Source: Sphingomonas lacunae | GTDB taxonomy: Bacteria > Pseudomonadota > Alphaproteobacteria > Sphingomonadales > Sphingomonadaceae | DNA length: 64,000 nt | NCBI RefSeq assembly: GCF_012979535.1 | Contig: NZ_CP053015.1 | Location: forward strand, 558,001 to 622,000 | Direction: 5' to 3' | Position numbers and translations under genes: made by a program | Part shown: positions 28,781-37,885 of the stretch, piece by piece | Numbering within the stretch: position 1 is the first letter of the stretch | How the letters are laid out: the number at the start of each line of letters is the position of its first letter | The notes under the pieces: generated by a model | Database searches by the model: none | Told to the model about the DNA's origin: nothing | What the model saw: the letters and a program-made list of their open reading frames with translations, nothing else

Positions 28781-28811
28781 ATACGAATACACTGGCAGCA
28801 CGGCTTGCCAG
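28781..28811. promoter_or_regulatory. Operator-like motif and inverted repeat upstream of the MFS gene
   Basis: ATACGAAT at 28781-28788 (minus strand ATTCGTATGTGG) agrees with the motif between lacI and the receptor gene at 11 of 13 positions. Just beside it CTGGCA (28792-28797) is inverted as TGCCAG (28806-28811). Probably LacI-type operator sequences controlling the MFS gene and perhaps the divergent amylase. Confidence 0.5.
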
Positions 28812-28855
28812 CCGCCTGGTGACCGGGCAGCCCTTGCAGAGAAAGAATTCAACAT

Positions 28856-29008
28856 TGTCATCCCCGCGAAGGTGGGGATCCATCTCAGGCCCTCTCGGCC
28901 AATGCAGGCTGGCTGACTTTCATGAGAGGACTGGGGATGGATTCCCGCGTTCGGCACAACCCAAGTCTGTCCTGAGGGCCTGCAAGGCTGTCGACGGGCG
29001 GGGATGAC
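28856..29008. repeat. Interspersed palindromic repeat element, about 153 bp
   Basis: The ends are inverted: TGTCATCCCCGC at 28856-28867 against GCGGGGATGAC at 28998-29008. Inside, GGGATCCAT faces ATGGATTCCC (28937-28946), and AGGCCCTC faces GAGGGCCT. This is the style of the dispersed GC-rich repeats of sphingomonad genomes. It occupies nearly all of the space between the operator region and the amylase gene. Confidence 0.6.
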
Positions 29009-29026
29009 GAGATGGAGAGAGATGCC

Positions 29027-30436
29027 ATGCGCCCCCTGACATTTTTTGCCGCTGCCAGCTTGCTGGCCCTCGTCACCCCCGCCTTGGCCCAGACCAGCCC
29101 GATCCCCGACCGCTACCAGCCGCACCCCTATGTCGAGATCAGCGCGCCGGAATGGACGCGCAATGCCGTCGTCTACCAGATCAACACGCGCCAGTTCACG
29201 CCCGAGGGCACGTTCCGCGCGGCGCAAGCACAACTGCCCCGGCTGAGAGCTTTGGGCGTCGACATCATCTGGCTGATGCCGATCCATCCGATTGGCCAGG
29301 TCAACCGCAAGGGCACATTGGGCAGCCCCTATGCGGTACGCGACTATTATGGGGTGAACCCGGAGTTCGGCACCAAGGATGACCTCAAGGCCTTTGTCGA
29401 TGCCGCCCATGCACAGGGTATGCGCGTCATTCTGGACTGGGTCGCCAACCACACCGCATGGGACAATCCCATGGCCCGCGACCATCCCGACTGGTACGAA
29501 CGCAATTGGGATGGACAGTTCCGCCCGACGACATGGTTCGACTGGACCGACATCATTGACCTCGATTATTCGAAGCCCGAGGTGCGCCAGTATATGACCG
29601 GGGCGATGGTCCATTGGGTGCGCGAATATGGGATCGACGGCTATCGCGCCGATGTGGCCGGCATGGTCCCGGTCGATTTCTGGAACAATGTCCGCGCCGA
29701 GCTCGACGCCATCCGGCCGGTTTTCATGCTCGCCGAATGGGAATGGCCCGAACTGCACCGCCGCGCCTTTGACGCCAGCTATGCCTGGGGATGGGCCGAG
29801 GCGATGCGCAAGGTGGCGCATGGCGAAGCCGATGTCGGCGCACTGTTCGGCTGGCTCAGCTGGGACGATGGCGCATGGCCAGCGGAATCAATGCGGCTGA
29901 TGGGCACATCCAACCATGACTGGAATGCGTGGGAGGGGACCGAATATGAAATGTTCGGGCCCGCGCTGGAAAATGCCACCGTACTGACCTTTGTCGCGCG
30001 GGGCATGCCGATGATCTACAACGGGCAAGAGGCAGGCAACGCCCGCCGCCTCGCCTTCTTCGAACGCGATCCGATCATCTGGCCGGCGACCGAGCATGCC
30101 AATACCGCCATGTACCGCCGCCTCATCGCCTTCCGCGATGCCCATCCGGCGCTGCACAATGGCCGCTGGGGCGCGAGGCCTGTCCCGGTGATCAACAGCG
30201 CGCCGTCAAAAGTGCTCAGCTTCGTGCGCCAGCATCCCGCCGCCAATGGCCAGCCGGGCGACAAGGTCTTCGCTATCTTCAACATGTCCGCCGAACCGCA
30301 GACGATCCGCTTCAGCGCCGGTCCCTACGCCGGTGATTACACCGACTTTCGCGATGGCGGCGCGGTGCATATCGACGCGACGACAACCCTGACCCTCCCG
30401 GCCTGGGGACACAAGTTGCTGACCGGGCGGCCGTGA
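29027..30436 (+). CDS. Secreted alpha-amylase family glycoside hydrolase (GH13)
   Basis: Starch- or dextrin-cleaving enzyme of 469 residues with signal peptide MRPLTFFAAASLLALVTPALAQ. GH13 regions: DWVANH (region I, about 137-142), GYRADVAG with nucleophile D209, LAEWEW with acid/base E237, and SNHDWN with D298. It starts VVYQINTRQFTPEGTF and lacks a starch-binding domain. The ATG at 29027 has GGAG nine bases upstream; an ATG at 29012 would spoil the signal peptide. It acts in the periplasm or at the surface and feeds the nearby transport genes. A small maltogenic or alpha-glucosidase activity is equally possible. Confidence 0.92.
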   Translation: MRPLTFFAAASLLALVTPALAQTSPIPDRYQPHPYVEISAPEWTRNAVVYQINTRQFTPEGTFRAAQAQLPRLRALGVDIIWLMPIHPIGQVNRKGTLGSPYAVRDYYGVNPEFGTKDDLKAFVDAAHAQGMRVILDWVANHTAWDNPMARDHPDWYERNWDGQFRPTTWFDWTDIIDLDYSKPEVRQYMTGAMVHWVREYGIDGYRADVAGMVPVDFWNNVRAELDAIRPVFMLAEWEWPELHRRAFDASYAWGWAEAMRKVAHGEADVGALFGWLSWDDGAWPAESMRLMGTSNHDWNAWEGTEYEMFGPALENATVLTFVARGMPMIYNGQEAGNARRLAFFERDPIIWPATEHANTAMYRRLIAFRDAHPALHNGRWGARPVPVINSAPSKVLSFVRQHPAANGQPGDKVFAIFNMSAEPQTIRFSAGPYAGDYTDFRDGGAVHIDATTTLTLPAWGHKLLTGRP

Positions 30437-30450
30437 GAGGAACGCAGCCC

Positions 30451-30532
30451 GCCACCTTCCTTCCCCTTGGGATGGGGGAAGGATTCAGAGACTTTTGAGC
30501 GAAGCGAATTAGTCGCGGCTGGAGGGGGTGGC
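30451..30532. repeat. Palindromic intergenic element between amylase and lacI
   Basis: CCTTCCCC at 30459-30466 pairs with GGGGAAGG at 30475-30482 over an 8-base loop; GCCACC at 30451 faces GGTGGC near 30527-30532, giving a larger imperfect inverted repeat. It lies between the converging ends of the amylase and lacI-type genes and may end transcription from both sides, though no T-run is seen. Confidence 0.4.
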
Positions 30533-30606
30533 ACCCTGTCGCCCGAAGGCAGTAAGGCTTTGTCCGGGACCAGAGGTGCTCGACGCAAGACCGACGAACC
30601 GATAGC

Positions 30607-31626
30607 CTAACCTGCCCCAGAAGACTGGCGGACCACCAGCCGTGTGGGGATGACCTCGCTGACCGACTGGCCCTTGTGGATCAGGTCGTGCAGTTTGCTG
30701 ACCAGCAACTCTCCCGCGGCCCGGACATCCTGCACTACGGTGGTCAGCGGCGGATTGGCGAAGCTGGCGGCGAGAATGTCATCGAAACCGGTCAGCGCCA
30801 CATCGTCCGGCACCTTCAGGCCGGCCTTTTGCAGCGCCCGCATGGCGCCGATGGCGATCATGTCGCTGGCACAGACAATTGCGTCGAGCCCAACGCCCTG
30901 TTCGAGGAAGTTCCGCGCGGCGACATTGCCATCCTCTTCGGCATTATGCGCCGGATATTGCGCTGCCGGTTCAAGCCCGGCCTCACGCAGCGCATCGCAA
31001 TAGCCGTCATAGCGCGCGCGGAATTCGGGGGAGCCGATGCCAATCTCCCCGATGAAGCCAATGCGGCGGCGGCCAAGGCCGATGAGGTGCTGCGTGACCG
31101 CATGGCCACCGGCGCGATTGTCGCTACCCACCACCACCTCCGGGTGGCCCGGTTCCTCCGATCCCCAGCGGACGAAGTGCGTTCCCTGCTCGACCAGCCG
31201 GGCATGGCGTTCCTGATAGTCGCGATAATCGCCATAGCCGAGCAGGATCAGCCCGTCGGCCTTGCGGCTGTCCTCATAGTCGGTGTGCCAGTCGGATGAC
31301 AGCTGCTGGAACGAGACGAGCAGGTCATACCCCCGGCGCGCCGTCGCCCGGGTGATCGACCCCAGCATGGCGAGGAAGAAGGGGTTGATCATCGAATCGT
31401 CGGGCGTCGGATCTTCGAACAGCAACAGTGCCAGCGTGTTCGAATGGCGGCTGCGCAGGTTCGACGCATTCTTGTCGACCTTGTAGTTCAGCTGGCGGGC
31501 AATTTCCTGGACCCGGTGGCGTGTGGCCTCGCTGACCGAAGGGCTGCCGCGCAGCGCCCGCGACACTGTCGGCTGCGAAACGCCCGCCAGTTCGGCGATG
31601 TCAAAGGATGTGGGCTTGCCCGCCAC
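30607..31626 (-). CDS. LacI-family transcriptional regulator of the maltodextrin locus
   Basis: DNA-binding repressor, 339 residues. The helix-turn-helix and hinge are at the N-terminus (TSFDIAELAGVSQPTVSRALRG), followed by a periplasmic-binding-type sugar domain (DGLILLGYGD, GSDNRAGGHAVTQHLIGLGRRRIGFIG, ALTGFDDILAA). The start is taken as GTG at 31626 because GGGGAGAGG lies eight bases upstream and the family begins here; an in-frame start at 31698 would place the operator-like palindromes inside the gene. Divergent from the receptor gene; likely ligand is maltose or glucose (inference). Confidence 0.93.
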   Translation of the reverse strand: MAGKPTSFDIAELAGVSQPTVSRALRGSPSVSEATRHRVQEIARQLNYKVDKNASNLRSRHSNTLALLLFEDPTPDDSMINPFFLAMLGSITRATARRGYDLLVSFQQLSSDWHTDYEDSRKADGLILLGYGDYRDYQERHARLVEQGTHFVRWGSEEPGHPEVVVGSDNRAGGHAVTQHLIGLGRRRIGFIGEIGIGSPEFRARYDGYCDALREAGLEPAAQYPAHNAEEDGNVAARNFLEQGVGLDAIVCASDMIAIGAMRALQKAGLKVPDDVALTGFDDILAASFANPPLTTVVQDVRAAGELLVSKLHDLIHKGQSVSEVIPTRLVVRQSSGAG

Positions 31627-31683
31627 GTCCCGAACCTCTCCCCGTATCTTTATGTTGCGCCAGACGGACGGCGCATAATTTGA

Positions 31684-31705
31684 ATACGTATGTGCCAAGC
31701 TTGGC
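31684..31705. promoter_or_regulatory. Operator-like palindromes between lacI and the receptor gene
   Basis: ATACGTAT at 31684-31691 is a perfect CG-centred palindrome of the kind LacI proteins bind, and GCCAAGCTTGGC at 31694-31705 is a perfect 12-bp palindrome immediately after it. They lie 58 to 79 bases upstream of the lacI start and 112 to 133 bases upstream of the receptor start. A near copy of the first lies upstream of the MFS gene and a partial copy upstream of zwf. Confidence 0.55.
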
Positions 31706-31816
31706 TTTGGCTGGCAAGCATCGCATTAGGAAGAAGGACCAAAATTGGCGGAAACCCGGACCTGCATGCTTTGCGGGCCGGGGAAGCTTTGCCTGCGGGG
31801 TTCAAGGGGAGATCAT

Positions 31817-34516
31817 ATGTCCAACAAGACCTTCATTACCGCTGCCCGCCTGTCGCGCGGTGCCAGCACCATCGCGCTGGCCGGTGCCCTGTGGATGACC
31901 GGCACGACCGCCGCCATGGCCCAGGCTGCCGCTGAAGACGAAACCAATGACGACATCGTTGTCACCGGCTATGCCGCCGCGCTCGACAGCGCGACCACCG
32001 AAAAGCGTGAAAACGACCAGATCGTCGAATCCGTTTCTGCCGAAGACATTGGCCGTCTGCCCGACGCATCGATCGGTGAGGCCATTGCCCGCCTGCCCGG
32101 CATCACCTCGCAACGCCTCAACGGCCGCGCCAACAACATCGCCATCCGCGGCCTTGGCCCGGACTTTTCGCAGACCCTGCTCAACGGTCGCGAACAGACA
32201 TCGACCGGCGACAACCGTGCCGTCGAATTTGACCAATATCCCTCGGAAATCGTCAACCAGGTGGTCGTCTACAAGTCGCCGACCGCTGATCTCGTCGGCC
32301 AAGGTCTGGTCGGCACCATCGACATCCGCACCATCCGTCCGCTGGAAAATGGCGGCCGCGGCATCTTCGCTGTCGGTGGCCGCGGCACCATGGCCGATCT
32401 GGGCGCGCTCAACTCGGGCTCGAACAAATATGGCTACCGCCTCAACGGCACCTTCGTTGACCAGTTCGCCGACGACACCATCGGCATCGCGCTCGCCGCC
32501 TCCTATGTCGACGAGCCCTACCAGCTGCAGGAATTCAACGCCTGGGGTTACAACAATGTCGGCGGCAACGCGCTGATCGGCGGGTCGAAGTCCTATGTCA
32601 CCTCGACCCAGCTCCAGCGCCTGGGCATCAACGGCACCCTGCAGTGGGAGCCGAACGACAATATGATGTTCACCTTCGACGGCTTCTACTCGCACTTCAA
32701 CGACGACCAGATCAAGCGCGGCATCGAGCTTCCGCTCGGCTTCTTCGCGTTTGGCACCCAGCTGTCGCCGACCGGCCAGACCGTGGCCGGCGGCCAGATC
32801 GTCGGCGGCACCTTCACCAATGTCGAAGGCGTGATCCGCAACGACGTCTATGATCGGGAAGCCGACCTCTACTCGCTCGGCTTCAACAGCGTCTATGACA
32901 CGCATGATGGCTGGAAGTTCACCGTCGATCTCGGCTATTCGCGCACCGAGCGCAGCGAGCTGTCGATCGAGAGCTATTCGGGCACCGGCTATGGCACCGG
33001 CGTCGGCGCGACTGACACCATCCGCTTTGCCAGCGGTCCGTCGGGCACGGTCTTCCAGCCGACGCTCGACTATTCGAACAGCTCGCTCATCCGCCTGACC
33101 GACCCGCTCGGCTGGGGTGGCAGCCGCATTCAGGCCGGCTACTGGAACGACCGCCAGATCGTTGACGATCTCAAGCAGTTCCGGGCCGAAGTTGAACGCG
33201 AGATGGAAGGCACGCTGTCTAGCGTCCAGTTCGGCATCAACTACACCACGCGCGACAAGTCGCTGAACCCGGATGAGTTCTTCATCGGCCTGCGCGGTGG
33301 TGCCAGCTCGCTGCCGATCCCGGCGTCCAGCCTGCTGACCCCGACCAACCTCAGCTACCTCGGCCTCGGCCCGATCGTCAGCTATGATCCGCGCACCTTG
33401 CTCGCCGACGGCACCTATGTGCTCGACCGCAACACGTCGCAGGACATTCCGGCCAAGGCCTACACCATCTCCGAAGACCTGTTGACCCTGTACCTCCAGG
33501 CCAACATCAACAGCGAACTCGGCGGCGGCGAGCTGACCGGCAACATCGGCGTCCAGGCGATCCACACCGACCAGTCCTCGTCCGGTCTGGTGTTCGCCAA
33601 TGGTGTCGGCTCCATCCGCACCCGCGGCGCCAGCTATTGGGACGTGCTGCCCAGCCTCAACCTGTCGCTGCGCTTTGACAGCGATCTCGTCCTGCGCTTT
33701 GCCGCAGCCCGCGAGATCCAGCGTCCCCGTCTCGACGACATGCGGACCGCGCTCAGCATCGGAATCGACAATTCGGTCGTTCCGCGCGTCTATTCGGGCA
33801 ACGGCGGCAACCCGTTCCTGCGTCCGATCCGCGCCAATGCCGTCGACTTCAACGTCGAGCAATATTTCGGTCGTGGCGGTCTCGTTGCCCTTCAGCTCTT
33901 CTACAAGGATCTGAAGACCTACATCGATCAGGACCGGGTCACCTTCGATTTCGCCGGCAACCCGCTGCCGACCGGACTGCCGGTCTCCAGCACCGTCGGT
34001 TATCTCGACTCGCGGTTCAACACCGGTGGCGGCAGCTTCCTCGGTGCGGAACTGGGTGCAACCCTGCCGTTCGGCAACTTCGCCGAAGCGCTTGACGGTT
34101 TCGGCGTGACTGGCGGCGTGGGCTGGACCCGCACCCGCGTCCGCAATGCCCGTGGTCAGCTGAGCGCCATTCCGGGCTATTCGAAGTGGACCGCCAACGC
34201 GACTGTCTACTTCGAACGCTCGGGCTTCAACGCCCGCGCCTCGGCCCGCTACCGCTCGACCTTCCTCGGCGATTTCAACGGCTTCGGTGGCTCGCCGACG
34301 CGTCGTCAGGCGCTCGACGAAACCATTGTCGACGCCCAGATCGGTTATGACTTCCAGCCGGGCAGCGCGCTCGAAGGTCTCTCGCTCTATGTCCAGGGCC
34401 AGAATCTGACCGACGAACGCTTTGCCTCGGTGGCCAACACCGCCACCCCGCTGCAGGTCATCGACTACCAGATCTATGGCCGCCGCTTCCTCGCCGGCTT
34501 CACCTTCAAGTTCTGA
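31817..34516 (+). CDS. TonB-dependent receptor (probable maltodextrin receptor)
   Basis: Outer-membrane 22-strand receptor of 899 residues. Signal peptide ends at AMAQ, a TonB-box-like NDDIVVTGY follows (about residues 48-56), then the plug domain (SVSAEDIGRLPDASIGEAIARLPGI, with the long-plug pattern typical of sugar receptors in Caulobacter and Xanthomonas) and the barrel ending in FLAGFTFKF with terminal Phe. The ATG at 31817 has AAGGGGA upstream. Neighbouring amylases, glucosidases and sugar importer make maltodextrins the likely ligand, as for MalA of Caulobacter. A strong terminator follows. Confidence 0.93.
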   Translation: MSNKTFITAARLSRGASTIALAGALWMTGTTAAMAQAAAEDETNDDIVVTGYAAALDSATTEKRENDQIVESVSAEDIGRLPDASIGEAIARLPGITSQRLNGRANNIAIRGLGPDFSQTLLNGREQTSTGDNRAVEFDQYPSEIVNQVVVYKSPTADLVGQGLVGTIDIRTIRPLENGGRGIFAVGGRGTMADLGALNSGSNKYGYRLNGTFVDQFADDTIGIALAASYVDEPYQLQEFNAWGYNNVGGNALIGGSKSYVTSTQLQRLGINGTLQWEPNDNMMFTFDGFYSHFNDDQIKRGIELPLGFFAFGTQLSPTGQTVAGGQIVGGTFTNVEGVIRNDVYDREADLYSLGFNSVYDTHDGWKFTVDLGYSRTERSELSIESYSGTGYGTGVGATDTIRFASGPSGTVFQPTLDYSNSSLIRLTDPLGWGGSRIQAGYWNDRQIVDDLKQFRAEVEREMEGTLSSVQFGINYTTRDKSLNPDEFFIGLRGGASSLPIPASSLLTPTNLSYLGLGPIVSYDPRTLLADGTYVLDRNTSQDIPAKAYTISEDLLTLYLQANINSELGGGELTGNIGVQAIHTDQSSSGLVFANGVGSIRTRGASYWDVLPSLNLSLRFDSDLVLRFAAAREIQRPRLDDMRTALSIGIDNSVVPRVYSGNGGNPFLRPIRANAVDFNVEQYFGRGGLVALQLFYKDLKTYIDQDRVTFDFAGNPLPTGLPVSSTVGYLDSRFNTGGGSFLGAELGATLPFGNFAEALDGFGVTGGVGWTRTRVRNARGQLSAIPGYSKWTANATVYFERSGFNARASARYRSTFLGDFNGFGGSPTRRQALDETIVDAQIGYDFQPGSALEGLSLYVQGQNLTDERFASVANTATPLQVIDYQIYGRRFLAGFTFKF

Positions 34517-34536
34517 CACCTGAAGGGTCGCGCAAC

Positions 34537-34574
34537 TCCCCTGCCGGTGTCATAGCTGGCAGGGGATTTGTTTT
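34537..34574 (+). terminator. Intrinsic terminator/attenuator after the receptor gene
   Basis: TCCCCTGCC (34537-34545) pairs perfectly with GGCAGGGGA (34558-34566) over a 12-base loop and is followed by TTTGTTTT. It is 24 bases before the first halogenase gene, so it probably lets only part of the transcripts continue into the enzyme operon. Confidence 0.85.
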
Positions 34575-34589
34575 CTGGGGCACGGCGAC

Positions 34590-36119
34590 ATGACGGCCAT
34601 GCGTGAAGCGCGCACCATCACGATCATCGGCGGCGGGACCGCCGGCTGGATGACAGCCGCAGCCCTTGGCCGTTTCCTTTCCGGTCCGGACTGGACCATC
34701 CGCCTCATCGAATCCGACGCCATCGGCACGGTCGGCGTCGGAGAGGCGACCATCCCCCAGCTCCACCTGTTCAACCGCGCGCTCGGGCTTGACGAAAACG
34801 CCTTTGTCGCCGCGACACAGGGAACATTCAAACTGGGCATCGCCTTTGACGGCTGGCGCGCGCCGGGCCACAGCTACATGCACGGTTTCGGCACGGTCGG
34901 GCGCGATCTCGGCATGCTGTCCTTTTACCATTACTGGCTCGCCGCCCGGCTGGATGGCATGGCCGCCGACAGCCTCGACGATTGCCTGATTGCCGCTGTT
35001 GCCGGGCGTCAGGGCCGCTTTGCCCGGCCTGACCCGGCCCGGCCTGCTCCGGCTGGCGGACACAATTACGCCTTTCATTTTGACGCCTCGCTCTATGCCG
35101 CCTTTTTGCGCAGCTATGCCGAAGCGCGCGGCATCAACCGCCATGAAGGCCGCATCACCGGATTTGAACGCGATGCCGAGACCGGAGATATTGCCGCTGC
35201 GGTGATGGAGGATGGCCGCCGCATCAGCGGGGACCTGTTCATTGATTGCTCGGGCTTCATCGGCCTTTTGATCGAACGGGAAATGCAGGCCGGCTATGAA
35301 AGCTGGCAGCATTGGCTGCCCTGCGACCGGGCACTGGCGGTGCCCAGCGCCGACGACAATCCCCCCCTGCCATACACCCGTGCCATGGCCCGGGCGGCAG
35401 GCTGGCAGTGGCGCATTCCGCTCCAGCACCGCACCGGAAATGGCCATGTCTTCTGCTCCGCTTTGATGGGCGAGGATGAGGCCGCCGCCATATTGCTTGC
35501 CAACCTGCCCGGTAGGGCGCTGGCCGATCCGCGCCCGCTGCGTTTCACCGCCGGTCGCCGCCGATCGGTTTGGGTTGGCAATGTCATTGCCATCGGCCTG
35601 TCCTCCGGCTTCCTCGAACCGCTCGAATCCACCAGTATCCACCTCATCCAGTCAGGCATCGAACGGCTGCTGAAGGCGCTGCCATCCGATCGTGGCAGCG
35701 ATGCGGAACGCGCCGCCTTCAATGCCCAGGCAGCGGCCGAGATGGAGCAACTGCGCGATTTCATCATTCTCCATTATTGGGCGAATGGCCGTGACGAGCC
35801 CTTCTGGCAGGATCGCCGCGAGGCCAGCTTGCCCGACAGCCTGCAACAGCGCATCGACCTGTTCCGTGCCTCTGGCCGACTGGCCGACGGGCAAGGCGAA
35901 TTGTTCACCCCGCTCGCCTGGCAACAGGTCATGATCGGTCAGGGCCTCTTGCCGGATGCCGTCCACCCGCTGGCGGCATCCATGCCAAAGGCCCAGCGCG
36001 ATGAGCTGATCGCCATGGTGCGTCAGGTGGTCGCCAGCCAATCGGCAGCCATGCCCCTGCACCGCGCCTTCATCGACACAAATTGCCCTTCCACCCCCCG
36101 GGAAAGACTGGCCTCATGA
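34590..36119 (+). CDS. Flavin-dependent tryptophan-halogenase-like protein (first copy)
   Basis: FAD-dependent halogenase fold, 509 residues. The flavin motif IGGGTAGW is at 13-20; the halogenase lysine is K81 in TFKLGIAF; the WxWxIP motif that blocks monooxygenase activity is WQWRIP at 272-277; the active-site glutamate is E346 in EPLEST. These positions nearly equal those of PrnA (K79, 272-277, E346). No flavin reductase is nearby. It is the first gene of a translationally coupled run: its stop overlaps the next GH13 gene by ATGA. Substrate unknown; true halogenation is plausible but unproved. Confidence 0.88.
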   Translation: MTAMREARTITIIGGGTAGWMTAAALGRFLSGPDWTIRLIESDAIGTVGVGEATIPQLHLFNRALGLDENAFVAATQGTFKLGIAFDGWRAPGHSYMHGFGTVGRDLGMLSFYHYWLAARLDGMAADSLDDCLIAAVAGRQGRFARPDPARPAPAGGHNYAFHFDASLYAAFLRSYAEARGINRHEGRITGFERDAETGDIAAAVMEDGRRISGDLFIDCSGFIGLLIEREMQAGYESWQHWLPCDRALAVPSADDNPPLPYTRAMARAAGWQWRIPLQHRTGNGHVFCSALMGEDEAAAILLANLPGRALADPRPLRFTAGRRRSVWVGNVIAIGLSSGFLEPLESTSIHLIQSGIERLLKALPSDRGSDAERAAFNAQAAAEMEQLRDFIILHYWANGRDEPFWQDRREASLPDSLQQRIDLFRASGRLADGQGELFTPLAWQQVMIGQGLLPDAVHPLAASMPKAQRDELIAMVRQVVASQSAAMPLHRAFIDTNCPSTPRERLAS

Positions 36120-37885
36120 AACATTTGACCCTTGCTTTTGCCTTGGCCGCCACCACCCTGTCGGCCTGCGCCCATGCCCAGACGGCCCCTGCCGTTCCCG
36201 CTCGGGCAACGCCGGCGGCACCATCCGCCGAGGCGCTCGCCGCCGTCCGCGCGCGTCTGCCACAGGATGAGATCATCTATTTTGTCCTGCCCGACCGCTT
36301 TGAAAACGGGGATCCCTCCAATGATCGTGGCGGCCTGTCGGGAGGCCCGCTGCAAACCGGCTTTGACCCCACCCACAAGGGTTTTTTCCATGGTGGCGAC
36401 CTGCGCGGCCTGATCAACCGGCTTGATTATATCCAGGGCCTTGGCGCGACAGCGATCTGGCTGGCTCCGGTGTTCAAGAACAAGCCGGTACAGGGCGGTC
36501 CGGGAGAGGAAAGCGCCGGTTATCACGGCTACTGGGTGACCGATTTCACCACCATCGACCCGCACTTCGGCACCGAGGATGATTTCCGCGAACTGGTCAA
36601 CGCCGCCCATGCGCGCGGCATGAAGGTCTATATGGACATCATCGCCAATCACACGGCCGACGTCATCACCTATACCGAAGGGGCAGCGGAAAACTTCCCC
36701 TATCGCAGCATCGCCGACTATCCCGACACCGCCTATACGCCGGTTGTCCCGGCGGCCGAGCGCGATGTGAAGGTGCCGGCCTGGCTCAATGATCCCCGCT
36801 GGTACCATAATCGCGGCAACACCCTATTCCGCAACGAAAGCTCGATCATGGGCGACTTTGTCGGCCTTGATGATCTCGCCACCGAAAACCCCCGGGTGAT
36901 CGAGGGCTTCATCGAGATTTTCGGCAGCTGGATCGACCGTTTCGGCATTGACGGTTTCCGCATCGACACCGCACGGCACGTCAATCCCGAATTTTGGCAG
37001 GCCTTCAATCCGGCCATGCTCGAACGCGCCCGGGCACGCGGCATCCCCAATTTCCACATCTTTGGTGAAGTGGCGATCGAGGAGATCAATCCCGGTGCGC
37101 TCGCCCGGTTCACCAGGGTTGACCGCTATCCTGCGGTGCTGGATTTCCCGTTCCAGTCGGCCATCCGGGCGGTCGTGGCCGGCAACCAGAGTCCGGCCCT
37201 GTTCGAACGGCTGTTCAGCGGTGATGCCCTTTATGAGGGCGGCGAGCCGACCGCACTGCAATTGCCCACCTTCCTCGGCAACCATGACATGGGCCGCATC
37301 GGCACCTTCATCCGTCAGGCCAATCCACAGGCCAGCGATGCCGAACAATTGGCCCGCCTGCGCCTTGCCAATGCCCTGATGCTGACCCTGCGTGGCGTGC
37401 CGACCATCTATTATGGCGATGAACAGGGCTTTGTCGGCGATGGCAATGACCAGGCCGCACGAGAGGACATGTTCCCCAGCCGCACCGCCAGCTACAATGA
37501 CAATGATCTGGTCGGCACGGACGCCACCACCGCGGTGAGCAATTTCGACACCAGCCACCCGCTTTATCGCACCATTGCGGAACTGAGCGCCATCCGCCGC
37601 GCCCATCCCGCGCTGACCCGTGGCCGGCAGCAGTTGCGCACATGGTCCGATGATCCGGGCCTGTTTTCCGTGTCGCGTTTCGATCCCGAGAGCGGGCGGG
37701 AATATATCCTCGCCTTCAACACCTCCAACCAACCGATCAGGGCCAACATGATTGTCGAACGCGGCTCCAGCCGTTTCACGGCCTTGTCCGGTCCCTGTCC
37801 GGCGACCGCCCGCGTTCCCGGCAGCGTCACCGTCAGTCTCGAACCCTTTGGCTACATGATCTGCGCTGCGGAGCCGACCGAGTGA
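36116..37885 (+). CDS. Exported GH13 alpha-amylase/neopullulanase-like enzyme
   Basis: Protein of 589 residues with signal peptide MKHLTLAFALAATTLSAC; the LSAC end could be a lipobox. GH13 regions: MDIIANHT (about 173-180), GFRIDTARH with nucleophile D284, FGEVA with acid/base E318, and GNHDMGR with D391. The opening DEIIYFVLPDRFENGDPSND has the calcium-site aspartates of the SusA-like/neopullulanase group, and a C-terminal beta domain follows. It overlaps the upstream halogenase gene and the downstream glucosidase gene by four bases each. Likely cuts dextrins in the periplasm. Confidence 0.93.
   Translation: MKHLTLAFALAATTLSACAHAQTAPAVPARATPAAPSAEALAAVRARLPQDEIIYFVLPDRFENGDPSNDRGGLSGGPLQTGFDPTHKGFFHGGDLRGLINRLDYIQGLGATAIWLAPVFKNKPVQGGPGEESAGYHGYWVTDFTTIDPHFGTEDDFRELVNAAHARGMKVYMDIIANHTADVITYTEGAAENFPYRSIADYPDTAYTPVVPAAERDVKVPAWLNDPRWYHNRGNTLFRNESSIMGDFVGLDDLATENPRVIEGFIEIFGSWIDRFGIDGFRIDTARHVNPEFWQAFNPAMLERARARGIPNFHIFGEVAIEEINPGALARFTRVDRYPAVLDFPFQSAIRAVVAGNQSPALFERLFSGDALYEGGEPTALQLPTFLGNHDMGRIGTFIRQANPQASDAEQLARLRLANALMLTLRGVPTIYYGDEQGFVGDGNDQAAREDMFPSRTASYNDNDLVGTDATTAVSNFDTSHPLYRTIAELSAIRRAHPALTRGRQQLRTWSDDPGLFSVSRFDPESGREYILAFNTSNQPIRANMIVERGSSRFTALSGPCPATARVPGSVTVSLEPFGYMICAAEPTE

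Noticed and set aside
31802..34519. A 905-codon open frame on the minus strand opposite the TonB receptor
   Set aside because: It mirrors the receptor gene codon for codon in a high-GC region, has no ribosome site or recognisable domain, and the receptor on the plus strand is unmistakable.
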